A stretch of DNA of 64,000 nucleotides from Earliella scabrosa (GCA_022605405.1 JABYQQ010000027.1:186001-250000); one strand, 5' to 3'. Numbered from the stretch's first letter, positions 44,370 through 57,334 are shown. Numbers and translations are program-made. The notes: generated by a model not told the origin, from the sequence alone.

Positions 44370-46140
44370 ATCTGCCATCCAGCTGCTCACGGATTGGATC
44401 AGACAACTGTGGGCCGCGCCGTGACATGTCTGATACTGTGGCGGAACATGGTGAAGCTCGACTACATACAGAGTTTGGGATATGACGCGATCTGGATGTC
44501 ATCGATTCATTGCTCGTCGCCAACGTCGAGGGGAACACGTCATATGGCGAGGCGTTTCATGGGTCTCGGGTATGAGTCCGGATATCCTACCTAGCGGCGG
44601 CAGTCACTGGCCCCTGTCAACTCCAACTTCAACACCGATGAGGACCTCACGGCTCTCAGTCCGGCCCTCCACAATCCTAGTATGTATTTCACACTCGTCG
44701 TCGTCGTCGTCAATCACATGGTCTCCTCTTCGGACCCTCCAGACTGCGTCAGCTAGCTCCCTTCTCTCATTCATCTAAATTTTACGACGAGTACTTCATT
44801 ACTGGAGCACCCGGACCGACGTCGAGCAGTGCAGGCTTGAGGACGTTTGGCGGACCTCAACAAGGGGGACAACGAAGTGATCAAGGCCTTGAACACCTGG
44901 GTGACGACCTGGTCCTCGACTACAAAGTTGATGGCATCCGGATCGCCACAGTCAAGCCCGTCCGGAGCAACGTTTGTCCCGACTTTGCCCAGTCTGCTGC
45001 GGTCTTCACTCTCGGGGAGATCTCGCAGAACGACACGAGCTACGTCGCTCCCTACACCCGTAAGCCCCTACCACTATATTGGTCTCCGTATCCCAGACAT
45101 TCACAGGGAACCTCACGGCGCTTGCGACGAACGTCTGGGTGACTCAAGAGTCTTGCAAGAACGGCGAGATGATGACCGGGTCGTTCCTGGAGAACCCAGC
45201 CGCGCTTTCAGTGGCTCACGAGCGACGAGGCGGTACGTGTTCACAGTGAGTGGAGCGCATACAGTCACTCATGAGGCTATGCAGCTCGTGAAGAACACGA
45301 TGACATGGCCGTTCGTCCAAGTTCAAGACGGCACTCCCTCCTGTAACATGGTCAGTATGTGCGATATGACTTGGCTATTATCTCTGACAGCGACGTCTTG
45401 AGATCAAGCTCCAGGATGTGGAGGCGGTTATGACCCCGCGAATCGCGAAGCGTGCGTACAGTGTGTCCATCGCGACTTATGACCTCCACTCACCACGGCT
45501 TCTAGACTCTGGCTCTCAGGATACACCGAATACAAGCCATTGTAACGCACGTCATGATTTTGGAGGAGGCGCGTCGTGCCGCTATCGCCGCGAACAGCAA
45601 GTACCTCACCACTTCGGTTTGTCGCCCATCATCGTCGCCCGCCACATGAAGACGCGCAGATGCCCCACAGCCTCAGTTGTATGCGGTGAGCCCGGCCGTC
45701 TCCAAGCCCCCGATGCTCGCATTGCTTGCCAACCGCGTCAGACGTTGGCGTGGAGTGGCCCGTCCTAGACGCCCCTTGCCGGGCGCGTCAGGACCTTATC
45801 GATCTTCTCACCTGCTCGACGGTGATCGCGCATTGGAAGGGTGGCGTACTGGCACATAGCGTTCGGGGCCATCCTCAGGTACGTCGTCGCCAGCTGGTGC
45901 GAGTTCAATGGCGGGCTGAGCGTGGTCCTAATATGTAGATCTTGCTGCCTGCGCCGGCATTCAGCCAAACCAGAAGCCTGTGCTCCAATATGGCGACAGC
46001 AGGCGGCCAGACGTCGTCCGCTTCTCCGCGACTACATCCTCTGGCCAGCGACATCATCGCAGATGTCATGCCCATTGGTATCGCCCTTGGGCTGGCTTTC
46101 ATCGCTAGTCATTCGAATCCCCTCGTCGGCTGGGGCTGTA
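44370..46140 (+). pseudogene. degenerate GH13 amylase, inverted copy
   Basis: Third amylase copy, opposite in orientation to the two intact ones. Fragments in order are YCGGTW (here CGGNMV-like), [48 protein letters not shown], a [16 protein letters not shown] stretch, [34 protein letters not shown] and, at the end, SNMATAGGQTSSASPRL with IADVMPIGIALGLAFIASHS. They lie in different frames with internal stops, the GVRIDTVKH block is scrambled (GIRIATVKP), and the stop after LVGW is lost. The C-terminal part is closest to copy 2. It is a clear pseudogene. Confidence 0.85.
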
Positions 46141-47005
46141 CTTCAAGCTGGCAGTGGTCCACATCCCATTCCATTTCTATTGAACGCACAGTCGTATTAT
46201 GAGTCAGCCTACTTGACGCACGCGTGTAGCTTCACTAGATAACCGATGTCTATTTCGTGATTCCTAACCAATCGGCGATCCGCAAGAGAAACAGGACATC
46301 TCGTACGGGGCGCAGGTATGCGAAGCCTGCTCGTCGCTCGACTCTAGTGCGACAGCCTTCCTCTGCCGTCTCTTCAACACTGGGCGCGGACTGCAAGGTA
46401 TATTATATCGAATCGCGCGAACGTGAGTGGTCATCTGGCGATTATTCTTGCAGAATCGACAATCGTGGTAGAATGTTACCTCGGTGAGTGCGGTATCTGT
46501 GTCGCGGTGGCGGCCCTGCGTGATACCTATTGTACCGTAACTTGTTGTGTTAGAATCCGTAGTTATCAATTGTGCATTACTTGATGGAAAGGGCGCGCGG
46601 CATGCACAGGTACCACATCTCAATGAACGGTGCCACTCGTATGCAGCGAGACAACGACATGCATGCGTCGAGTTCGCGTCTTCGCAAATGAACATCCAGA
46701 CGACCGTCGCCTCTCAGTATCACCCCGATTTCGCTGCGCCGCCGGGAGGGACGACTAGTCGTCATGTTTCACAGCCTCCCGCCCCAAGTCTGCCACATAC
46801 GGCGCTGAGCGTGCGAAGTGTCGTGCTGGCTTCTTCTGTCATGGAAAGATATATATTCACTGAACTCTCGGTGAGACTTGATATGAAGAGCTCCGCTCGA
46901 GTACTCATCTTACACAGTGATATAGCCACCCGACACATCATCTCCACACATACCCCCTGCACCTTTAACACACGTCTCCTACACCCATATCACCGTTGTT
47001 TCATC
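46141..47005. other. intergenic, no gene seen
   Basis: About 865 nt. A minus-strand ORF (46264-46695) of 143 residues has no recognisable domain and lacks protein-like composition. The last 150 nt form the promoter of the orphan gene at 47006. Confidence 0.45.
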
Positions 47006-48123
47006 ATGAACAGCTTGCGCCCTCCGTCCTACATGCCCCACGTATTCCCCGACATCCCCAAAGAGAACTGGAATACCTACTTTGGATCGGATCAGCAGTC
47101 GAACCTCTTGAACTATCTTGTGGCTTTCGCCGCGGCAGAAATCTCTGAGCAAAGCTCGGTTCGATACTGCTTCCCCACTACAGCCGGAGTTCATAGCAGA
47201 GTCGCTGCCGATCCGGGACATCCCATCTACGTTTCCCTGGAGTGGACCCGTCAATCTCGCGCGATTCGTGATGAGTACGGACGACCGATGGACAAAATCC
47301 TCCTCTCTCTCGTAAAATTCGAAAATATCCGATTTACATCCTCGTTGACTCCAGGAGCGCCAGGCGTTCCCGCAAAGAGCATATTGCGCTTCTTCCATGA
47401 TTTCCTGCCCTCCTACTGCCACTCTATGTCCTTCACCGACTGCCACTTCGAGACAGCGGATGCTTTCAATGAGCTATCTGGCATTCGACCTAAAGATGGC
47501 AGTCAAGGTCACCATCCTCCGGCATCCATTCAAGGACTGAAGTCCACCGTCGGCAGCGGTTGGGGTTGGGGAAACATTCCACAGTCGCTCAGCGGGTTTT
47601 CTGAGGAACTTCCTGAACGCTGGTGCAATTTTTCCAACATCAACCTCACAAGCTGGACCCAGGGGATATACTTCCTATCCAGGCTTTCACGGCTCCAGGG
47701 GAGTAGGCTCACAAACTTGTGGCTGATGATCCCCGACAATGTGAACCCACACTCGCTGAAGACGATGCTTTCAAACTTCCTTCACCTTGGACGCATGGAC
47801 TTGGAGATATGTCAAAACGAAATTGACCACTTTCGATCACAGACAGGTTTGTACCGTGTCTCGGTGTAGATGAGACACTGCGGTATTGACATTCGATCGT
47901 TTGTTTGCTGTGGCTAGGGCATAATCAGCTAATCACGCCCAGTGCCCCTAGGTTGGAGCAGATCAATGTCCATGTAGTAGATTTGCAGTGCAATGAGCCC
48001 CGTATAAAGGAGTCGCAACGCACCGAGATTCGACGATGGGCTATCGAGCTTGGTCGTAAAGCGACCTGGGACAAGGTCCAAGTACTAGAGAAGAAGCTGC
48101 CGAGACGGCCCAAAGTGATGTAG
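47006..48123 (+). CDS. leucine-rich orphan protein, paralogue 2
   Basis: About 350 residues from ATG 47006 (MNSLRPPSYMPHVFPDIP). One late intron of about 69 nt ends before GGCATAATCAG, and the last exon (LEQINVHVVDLQC, RRWAIELGRKATWDKV) stops at 48121. The protein aligns along its length with the one at 50528: YMPHVFPDIPKENW against YMPYIFPHIAEKDW, LNYLVAFAAA against LNYLVACAAT, FHDFLPSYCHSMSFTDCHF against FQELLPPTCNSIIFSNCSF, and GSRLTNLWLMIPDN against GSVLTDLWLSLPPN. These look like irregular LRR units without an F-box. Family and function are not recognised; the paralogy itself supports coding. Confidence 0.78.
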
Positions 48124-50527
48124 CACGGTGTCTTAGATTCTTACGTTGTTTGATCATGGAATAGTGTTCCTATCCCATCCACCTATATCATGATGTCGAA
48201 GGAGTCATCGCGCCCTTGTTTCCACTGATTATCGTGAGACGTGGATGAGGAGGAGAGAACCATGATGCCGAGCGGCAGAGACGAGCAGGCCTGCGCCGCA
48301 TCAACCGTGAGATCTTGAGATTCTAACTCTTTCGAGTCGTACCACATAGCTATAGTAGGATTGTGACGGTCACGACGGGCACCACGCAGTATCAATGGAG
48401 GAGACACAGGCCATAATCTCATATCGCCCACGTCTTAGTAGTCACTGATTAGAATTTAGCACGCATGGAGGGTGCACGTCACGGTGTCGGGGCCGTACCG
48501 TCCGAGAGCTATGTCTCTTGCTCCAGCTTCCAGCCTGCACATACTTAGCCAGCAATGCTAGTGCGGCCCTTAACGCGAGTGCTGGTGGGACGTTGGATCC
48601 AGGATCCTGATGCAGCCGCCGGGGGCGACTCAGTCGGAAGCTTGAATGGCCAGGCCCAGGCGGAGGGTGCTGAGCCTGTAGACCGGGCCGCCGCCCGCGT
48701 GATGCTGGCGTGTGTAACCGCCTGCCTAATCCGGACGTTCCATGGTCAACGTTTGGCAGAGCTCGATCTCATTCTTCCTGGCTCCTTCATTCGGTGGTTG
48801 GCGGAGTCCGCCCTTCCAAACAGCAACAACGCGTGGACAACCGACGCCCCTTCAGGTCTCTCGGGAAGGACATTGTTGAACATCCCGTCGCCGAGGAGCG
48901 CTAGGCTTCGAGTACTTACTAGCCGACACACTCAGTTTCACGTCCATGGTACCGCCACGCTGGAAGATGCGGTATGCGTCCGCGTGGTTGGGGAAGGCTG
49001 ACGAGGCAGAAGCATACGTAAAGAGGTTGTCTGGTAAGTTATTCCTCTGCTTATCAAACACGAGTTAGTCAAGGACGAGGAGCCGGGCTCTTTCACATCC
49101 CGGGAGAGGGGTTGCCGCAGACACTCTCGAATTTCTCTTTTGCGGCGTCGTGGCGGGGAAGAGCGTGGAGATGTTAAGGTTGCCACATCCATACCACAGG
49201 CATGCTCGAGGCCAACGATCTTCTTGCTGCCATCCGCATGCTTGAGCTCGCGCCAGGATATGATTGTGGCGTGTCTGCTGGCGTTGGTTCTGGGATATGA
49301 TCTATGACGACTGCGCTCCAGCGCGCGGATTTTCTGGACGTTGTATACAGCACGGCTTGTTCAGTGTGCGCTGTCTGCACGCTAGCAATAGTACTATAAG
49401 GTCAATCACGAAGTTTGGACATCAAATCATCCTGCTATGTCCGATGTTATCGTGGCATCCCATGACTTTCCACAAGCTTTGTCGAGGGCCATCACGCTTT
49501 CGTCCGAATCCGGAGACCTCCAGCGTAGAAAGTATAGGAACCGCGTGTGATCCGAGTCTCTTACTTGACGTCGTTGTCCCAGGACAGACCGTCGGGCAGC
49601 TGATCCAGCACAATATTATGCGAGCTCATGTTAACCTCATTGTGTATTGGGTTTCCAAATTTCGCCTTTCTGGCCGAGCTTGATTTCGTGCAGCTTGTGC
49701 AGACGTTCCGTATATCGGCCTTGTGCACGATGTATACGTGCATGTTGTGCACAACTACGTGTTGATCGGCATATTGCTCGCGGTGACCGCGCATGAGTAC
49801 ACGAATGCACGGAGCCGCTACGTCCTACGCAATGAATCTCACCCTACAAATTACAGACAGACACGCCTCCTGCTCGATGGCGGGCGCTGGACAGCACGCG
49901 CCGCCACATGGAGGCATAGATGTTTATTTTCTGTGTCAGTGCGTGTCAACTTGTGCGTCATGCTCAGATTGCTCAGAGATTCTAACTTGACAGACGCCCT
50001 CTAAAGAACGAATGCTCTCCGAGTCCGCGTAGTATGGAGTGTTGTTCGGCACATTATGGTTGTTCTCTGATAGCTGGCGGCATGTTGGGTAACTTGGTGA
50101 GTTGCTATATTCTGGGGTCTCCGTCGCCGTCTGAAAGCAACGAGCATGTACCGACCATCTGCGCATCACACAGCGAATCGAAAGGTGGCGTTGGCGACCA
50201 AGAGTGCGTTTTGACTACTAGTGCCACAGATATGTAGCGAGCAAGCTAAATTCTCACCAATGTTTGCCCCCCCGGCCATGGTTTACGCCGCCAAGCGCAA
50301 TCAACTCAACAAGACTGCTAGTCATCATGTCCAATTATCGACTTGCCTTTCGCCTCGTTGCCAAAGGTCACGTTAAGCTATAAATATGGGACTGGCAGTC
50401 GGGTTTGAGGGGCCCAACACCCTCCGAACTGCTCATCTCACACACAGACATTCACCAACCGCTATCTTGCCTAACATCCTACACTCTCAGAGAACCATTT
50501 CTATATCCACACCACATCTGTACCACC
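48124..50527. other. 2.4-kb region, no complete gene
   Basis: No intact gene found. On the minus strand, short runs look protein-like in shifting frames: SWRELKHADGSKKIVGLEH (near 49200-49270), LNISTLFPATTPQK (near 49130-49180) and LPDNLFTYASASSAFPNHAD (near 48970-49030). They may be exons or decayed remains of an unrecognised gene. The plus-strand ORF 48555-49001 is not convincing. Confidence 0.4.
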
Positions 50528-51702
50528 ATGAGCAACTTTTCCTCCCCACGATACATGCCTTACATCTTTCCCCACATCGCAGAAAAAGACTGGCCGCGGT
50601 ATAGTCCAGCCGGTCCACACCCGGGCCAGTCTCCCACCCAGCGTTTTCCTATTCTGAACTACCTTGTGGCTTGCGCTGCAACCTTGATCCCTCGGTCCTC
50701 CACCACCAATCCCCAGGTGACCGGGCAAGAGGGCAGTCCCACCAACTATGTGCTTCCCGCCAACAGTTTCTTCCATCCACTGTTCGCCGAGGACCAGAGA
50801 TACGGAATCCGCGTCTCCTTATGCTGGCAGCGGGTGTTCGATGTCCCTAATGACCCTAATGGACGCATTCTCCTCCAATCAGTAGAGTTCGTGAACATAT
50901 GCTTTGCACCCTCAGGCCCGGGAACTCAAGCGGTTCAAGGCTCTCAGATTATCACGGTCTTTCAGGAGCTCCTACCCCCAACCTGTAACTCCATCATCTT
51001 CTCCAACTGCTCCTTCGGGAACTTGGATGCTCTGAATCAGCTCTCTACCTTGGCTCAAGGCAATAATTGTCCTCGAATTGCCATCCAAGGAGAATACTGC
51101 TACTGCAAAGATTGGGTTGGCACTCAGGCAGCTTCGGACCCGCGGGGAGCTGAAGGACTTGTTGGGAGTTGGTCGGACGTCCAACGTCTGGACCTTACAA
51201 GATGGCCCCAAGGCTTGGGCTTCGTTATCATGCTGTCAGAGTTTGCAGCGATTCGAGGGAGCGTGCTCACAGACTTGTGGCTGTCACTTCCTCCCAATAC
51301 GGACCCAGCAAGCTTTTCTCTGAAGGCAGTTCTGTCGTGTTTCCCTCGTCTGAGCTGCCTGGAGCTGGAGATATCCCAAGACTTGTCAGAAAGTCCACCC
51401 TTCAAGTACTTCGACAAGACGAGAGGTATGCCGTAACAACTTGAATCGCTGTATCAGGGTACTGACATTGATTGGTCTCTTCGCTGCAACAAGGGTATGG
51501 ACAGAAAGAGTCCGCTGGTGCACCTCGGCTGCATAGGATCACAGTTTACGTGACAGAACAGACCAGGAATAATTTCGGAATTTCCAGGGCCGCGATGGAG
51601 GACTCGCGCGCCCAGATCTGTGAATGGGCAGCTGGGCTCAGTTCTCGGCCGACTTCCGTCCTGACCGATGCGAAATGGAGGGAATTGAAGTCGCACTACT
51701 GA
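50528..51702 (+). CDS. leucine-rich orphan protein, paralogue 3
   Basis: About 370 residues from ATG 50528 (MSNFSSPRYMPYIFPHIAEK). Paralogue of the gene at 47006 with the same exon plan: a long first exon, one intron of about 70 nt (51427-51495) at the same position after an aspartate/arginine-rich end, and a final exon with LHRITVYVTEQTRNN. The blocks ILLQSVEFVNICF, ITVFQELLPPTCNSIIFSNC, VLTDLWLSLPPNTDP and LSCFPRLSCLELEIS have the spacing of LRR strands. A TATA-like GCTATAAATATGG lies at 50376-50388. No F-box, signal peptide or membrane segment. Function unknown. Confidence 0.78.
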
Positions 51703-52876
51703 TCGCCAGTGTAGGAGCGCAAGGCAGAACATGCTAGTGCCTCGCACCGCGACAGGCTATATAGAATGTATCCATTAGATTCGTCCGCCCTTGTTTGTAG
51801 TCACTTTACCTGAGAGCGGTATCTTCTAGTAATCTTGCAGGGTTGACCGAGTTAATCATGAACCGGCACAGCATGGGTATAAACTTAACCTTCTCGCTGA
51901 GGCGTAGTGGCTAGTCACGGTAAGTTTCTTGTAAGCTGCCAGATATGAATGTCATCGCGTTCGCTTGTATCAGGGCAGCATGAATTTGGGCATTTTCTGC
52001 GAAGATGTGGGAGAAGTGGGAATAGGGACACCAATATTGAGCCGGGACAACGTTTTCCTGTACCAACGCTGCACATGAGTTCCGTAGTGGCCGGGTCGGT
52101 GCCGCCAACCCATGCCGCGGATGAGCGTGTCGCTGAAACTTGTGATATGTGTACTGTAGGCACGCTCCAAGGAGTATAATGGCAGACGAGACAGTACTGG
52201 CATTGGAAGGCGGAGCGGTACAAGGTGATGTATGTACAGCCGAGTCGGAGGGTCCGGCGGACTCAGTGTCGCACGCGCTTTGTAACTTCAACTTTCGCGC
52301 GCCGTACATGGTGTAAGTATATGTATGATCATTGTATGCATCTTGCGCTCTGCAGCTCTCGTTTCCGTTTAGAGTCTCCCCCCCTCTCTTCTCACTCTCC
52401 TTCTCTCCTCGGTTTGTTCGCGCTCGCTGTGTGCAGATGACCTTCTCTTTGAACACTATCCGACTGTCCGGCTTGTCCGAGTCACTGAGGTCTCAGTTGT
52501 ACGTTGTTTTTAGGTGTGTTTGCTTTCCAGCAAATGCCAGAGTATGTTTACTTATACTGTGACCCTTATTGAGTACATCGTGAAGTCGCGGAGCTTACTG
52601 AGAGGCTGAGCACTTTCGCACTTTCGCATGACATGGCCTCTGAGGGACCTATCTGAGATCTGATGGGTGACGAAATAGGAAGGAGAGAGCCGGCGGAACT
52701 CGGCGGGGCCACGAAGCGCCGACCTTCCCAGGTTTGCCAAGGTGAACTGGAAATTGAGGACTCCGCTCGTTGTCCTATCTTTCTCGTTTGTCTTGTGCCA
52801 GGCGCAATCACTACTACCCAAAACACTCTCTCTGCCCCGTACATTCAATTCTCTGTTAGACGAAGACGCGACAGAC
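51703..52876. other. 1.2-kb intergenic region
   Basis: Holds the 3' end of the orphan gene and the promoter of the exonuclease gene. A CT-rich patch (52375-52430) lies about 450 bp before ATG 52877. No RNA gene or repeat recognised. Confidence 0.45.
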
Positions 52877-55145
52877 ATGAAACGCTCTCAGTCGCTCTAC
52901 TGGCACCCTCACCCTGACGCGGAGCCAAACAAACGACAAAAGGTGGTCTTGGATCCCAGCACGCAAGTAGATGATGACGGGGACGGATGGCACAAGGTCG
53001 AGAGGCGGCAGGCAAAGAAGCAGAAAAAGCAGGATACAAAGCTCGAGGTGCGTCTGCAGCCGCGCACCATGCATGCGTCTTCCTCACGCCCACCATGCTG
53101 CAGGCAAATCCCCCAAAGTTTATGTACGCCAAGGGCGAGATTTTGAAGCGACGCGAAGCAGTCGGCATCAACGTACGTTGCCTAGCGAATGTGCGTCCTC
53201 CGAATACTCACCATGTCCGCAGGACGTACGGGAATTGGTCTTGCACCTCGTCGCGGATGCCCCTCCGCCGAGCTGGGTCAGAGTCGAAGTATGTGTCCTC
53301 CTCTATGCATGACGCTGTGCGGCTGAAGAGCTGTCCCAGAACCCACGCTCCATAAGCAAGGTCGTCGCACTCCTCATACCCGGACTGACGCCAGATATAC
53401 TCTCACTACCCCCTCTACCCACCTCCGCAACCGCCAACCCGCATCTACCTCTCCAAGTCCCTCTACCGCAGGTCGATGCAAGCAGTCCCCCAAGCGTCCC
53501 CTTCATCCATTCGACCTTCACCTATGCATGTCCGACACGCGCACCCGGTGATCAATGGCGCATGCACTCCGTTCTGAGTGCGTTCTTTCAAGGTCCGGTC
53601 ACTGGAGAGGAGAAGAAGAGGCGCCTAACGGAGCGACTGACGTGTGAGTGCTGCAGCGCCAGGACGATGCTGAGTGCTTATTCCACCCCTTTGTAGCAGA
53701 GCGCACACAGGAGAAGACTGCTATTCGATACCTCCTTTCGCTCGAGCAGATGATCGAGAACGGGTACCCAATACCGTCATACCTTGCTGAAACGTTCGAG
53801 AAGCCTCCGGGATGGGTAGAGACCAAGGTCGAAGGTCCAACAGAGACGCTGTTGTCGCCACCTTCAAGTGAGGTACCTCGGATATTCGCCATGGACTGCG
53901 AGATGGTGCGCACTCAGCCGCGTATACTCTGTAGCCGTATGTACTGACAGTCCGGTATCAGTGTTTGACAGAGGACGGCAAGCAACTCGCACGCGTATGT
54001 CTCATCGACTACGCGTCCGGAATCGTCGTATACGACCAGCTCGTCAAGCCGGGCAAGCCCGTCGTCGACTACCTCACGCGATGGTCGGGCATCACCGCCG
54101 AAGGCCTCAGCAAAGCCACCGCCACGTTCGACGACGTGCAGGCACATATCCTCTCTGTTCTTTCAGTTTCCCCCACTCCCATTCTCCTAGGCCACTCCCT
54201 CGAGTCCGATCTCCACGCGCTGAAGATCTGCCATCCGCGCTGCATCGACACCGCTCTCATCTTCCACCATCCCCGAGGTCGACCGCTGAAGCCCGGATTG
54301 GCGTGGTTGACGAAGAAGTGGTGCGGAAGGGAGATTCAGAATCGAGGTGAGGGCGGGCACGACCCAGAAGAGGATGCGCGGGCATGTTTGGACCTTCTCA
54401 AGAAGAAGGTAGATAACGGTACGTGACTTTGCGAGTATCTCCACGGACCCCGCTCATTGTAGGCGCGCAGGACCGGGATACGGCGAGTTCAAGGTCGACA
54501 CGGAGTCCATCTTCGAGCGCATGTCGCGTTCGCGAACAAGAGGTCTCCCTGTCAAGAGCGCGGTCGTCGACCATGGCAACCCGAGTGCGTGGCACGGACA
54601 GAAGGCGACGACGTGCGTGGCCTGCAAAACCGATGCCGAGGTCCTCGACGGTCTCCTCGACTCCCTCGAGTCGCACCACTTCCTGTTCGGCCGGTTCACT
54701 GGTCTCGCGGACGCACGCGGTTGTAAGTCTCATCCTCGACTCTATGCTCATACATCTCACCCACCCGGCTGCCGACACAGGGATCACACCCAAAGCCACC
54801 GGAGACCCAGCCCTCGACACCCCGTCCGCGTCCACCACCGCCACCTCTACCTCCGTCCCGCAAGACCTCTCTCTCGTGCTCAGCACGCTCGACGCGCAGC
54901 TCCAACAGCTCTACGCCGCGCTCCCCGCGCGCACGGCGCTGGTCATCTTCACGGGCCACTCGGATCCGCGCCGGATGGCGGAGCTCAACGCGCGCAAGGC
55001 GGCGTTCGAGGGCGCGCTGAAGATGGGGAGGAAGGCGGAGGAGCTCGGGCCGGAGAGCCGGTGGACGAGCGCGGACGGACGGGAGCTTGATGAGGAGGTT
55101 GAGAAGGCGAAGCGGGGGTTGTTGTTCTTGGGCGTGAAGGCTTAG
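52877..55145 (+). CDS. REX1-like DEDDh RNA exonuclease
   Basis: Nuclear 3'-5' RNA exonuclease of the REX1/REX3 type, involved in trimming 5S rRNA and tRNA precursors in yeast. From ATG 52877 (MKRSQSLYWHPHPDAEPNKR), a basic, Lys-rich N-terminus (KVERRQAKKQKKQ) precedes a conserved middle (MYAKGEILKRREAVGIN, VVALLIPGLTPDIL). The nuclease motifs are FAMDCEM (Exo I Asp and Glu), GHSLESDLHALK (Exo II Asp) and HDPEEDARACLDL (Exo III His and Asp). A C-terminal region with a helical domain (LSTLDAQLQQLYAALPA) ends FLGVKA at TAG 55143. Nine or so introns are read. It is the parent or sister of the truncated copy at 43429. Confidence 0.88.
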
Positions 55146-55629
55146 GATGCGTGAGGCTGGAGGGTGAAGGGGCGGGTGGTGTGGGTGGTGTGGGTTTGGT
55201 ACGTCGTTTGCTTTCGATTTGAGGGTGTCAGGAGTGTTCATTGCGGTCATGTTTGTTAGGAGATCTCGTGCGAGGCTGTTTGCTCTATCTACTTGTGTCT
55301 ACATGTTCAACAACCTTTGTGCGATCTATGGTTTCGATGGACAGGAAGACGAGGTGTGAGTGTGGCGGAGGACGGACGTGCACCAGTCGTGTTGGTCCTT
55401 GGAAGTCCACGAGGCGTATGGACGGCAGTCTCCGATGGAGATGGGTTCGTACTTCCTCCGACGCATACGTCTGCTCACGGCACGCCATCTAGGTTCACCA
55501 GAGCCGCCACGGGCCCGTCGAGCTCCTGGTTCCCCCTCAAGCACGTCGTCCTCAGGAACCTAGGTGAGCTATCCGCTTTGAGGCTCTGTATGGGCCCAGC
55601 CCTGGCTGACGACGAGCACTTGAGCGAAT
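55146..55629. other. gap with short duplicated remnant
   Basis: 484 nt before the F-box/LRR pseudogene. It contains a remnant (about 55440-55490) whose translation YFLRRIRLLTARHLG recurs as YLSRRIRTLTARHLG at about 57335-57385, so part of a tandem unit lies here. Confidence 0.55.
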
Positions 55630-57078
55630 ATGGTGGCCGCGCACCCTGTGGATCCGTGCTCTACGCAACCCATCACCTTTCCGGGAGAAATCGCCGACCG
55701 CATCATCGACCATCTCTTTTCCGACGTACCCTCACTGAAGACCGGGACGCTGGTGTGTCGTGCTTGGCTTCCCTCCTGCCGCTACCACCTGTTCCGCGCC
55801 ATCATATGCTACCCGGCCGCCGTTGGCAAGACGCATCTCGATTTCCTGCGTTTCGCGGCTGATGCTCAGGACGTCATCGAGTACGTTCTCGAGTTGTACT
55901 GTACGTAGAGGGCGTCGCCACTCAAGACGCATCTCAACGCCCGGAGGTCGTCGTTCAAGACATAGAGGCTCTCTTGATCCACCTCCCCAACCTCCAGACT
56001 CTCACTCTCCGGATGATCACTCTATCCTCGCGTGTTCCTCAGGACGAGGTTTACATACCGTCGTCCACCCGGGAGATTGGGACATTAACGCTGGCTGCAA
56101 GCTCGACGGCCGACCTCGCCATCTTCCCCCTCTGTCATCTCCTCCGTCTCTTCACATCAATCACCAAGCTCTCTGTGAGCAATAATCGTTGCACGTGGGA
56201 TCCGTCGATCGCCGACAGCTCGTTCGTGGTCGCACTGCGGTCCGCTCCTCGCATCGCCGGTCTGCTGCTCAATGCGGAGTGGGTAGAGGAGACGTGCAAC
56301 GGCTACCTTGGCGTCCTGCATCTCTATCACCACTCCAGCCCACGTTGGACGCTCCGCGACTTGTGGATCGGGTTACCCAGAATGTGTTCGACGGACGACT
56401 CGAACGACATCATCCACCATTGTCAGGAGAGCCTGGAGGAGCTAGTGGTCTCCCCGTGCGCCACGACGTGGACACTGTTGTCTCCTAGCCAGACGGTTGC
56501 TTCTCTGCGTGCGTCCATCCGTTCTGTTCTGTTCTTTCGATCCACTTGAGCTCACCGCACACACTCTATCCCATGGTAGCGATCGAGAGATGGCGGTGGC
56601 CGGACCTGTGCAAGTGTCGCTCGCTCCGGTCCCTCGTCTTCCAATTCCCCACCCTCAGCTGGTCAAAGAAGATACGCGACGAGTTGCCTTCGGATCCATT
56701 GATACCGGTCTACGATTACACTCTCGCCGCGATCGTCGAGATGGTGCTCTCCGCTCCGACGGAGGTGGCCACCATCGGCATCAGCTTCCTACACGGAAGT
56801 GACTATGACGACGAGGTAGCTCCCTCGCACAGCTGGCCTGCTGGAGTCGTCTCGACGATGCGCTGTGCCGGTCTTCCAGCGCGGATGTGTACTGCAGCAT
56901 CACAAAGGACCACATGTCCTTGATGAACAACGCCCCGGCTGTTACGATGAATGGATACGAGAGCTACATGACCTTCGGCAATGAGGTGGACTCGGACGAC
57001 TACGCGCGGCTCCTGAAGGCGAAGTTACCCCGTCTGTCGGCGGCGGGTCGCCTCACCTGTATCCTCATCTCGGTTTGA
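55630..57078 (+). pseudogene. F-box/LRR-like gene with two frameshifts
   Basis: Paralogue of the intact gene at 35832-37379. It starts MVAAHPVDPCSTQPITFPGE at 55630 and includes IADRIIDHLFSDVPSLK and LVCRAWLPSCRYHLF, the F-box-type block. Near 55900 the frame ends (LELYCT and stop) while the homologous RPEVVVQDIEALLIHLPNL continues one frame over, so one or two bases were gained or lost. A single intron (about 56513-56578) follows in the expected place. A second shift near 56818 moves the reading to LAQLACWSRLDDALCR, which matches the intact copy up to the end (RLTCILISV, stop 57076). Sequencing error could explain one shift, less easily both. The LRR-like part is otherwise well kept. Confidence 0.8.
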
Positions 57079-57334
57079 AATGAGTCAATGACCCATGACC
57101 GGGCACGACGTCACGGTTGCACTGGCAGTGCACCTGTGTAACTCCCCACTCAGACGGAACTCCGACACGCATCGAATTACAATGTGTCCTTTTATCCATG
57201 ATAGTTCGTACGGCTGTACGAGACTGCTGCAACCATTCTATTCGGATGGTCAACGTTCAATACCCCATCCTGCCACGCGGTTGAAGGCACGCAAACACGA
57301 GGCTCATGGAACTTCTCGGACCGACTCGGCAGGT

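Noticed and set aside
46264..46695. 143-residue minus-strand ORF
   Set aside because: Cys-rich but without a zinc-binding pattern; no splice partner or homologue recognised.
48555..49001. 148-residue plus-strand ORF
   Set aside because: No recognisable motif, and the opposite strand has more protein-like patches.
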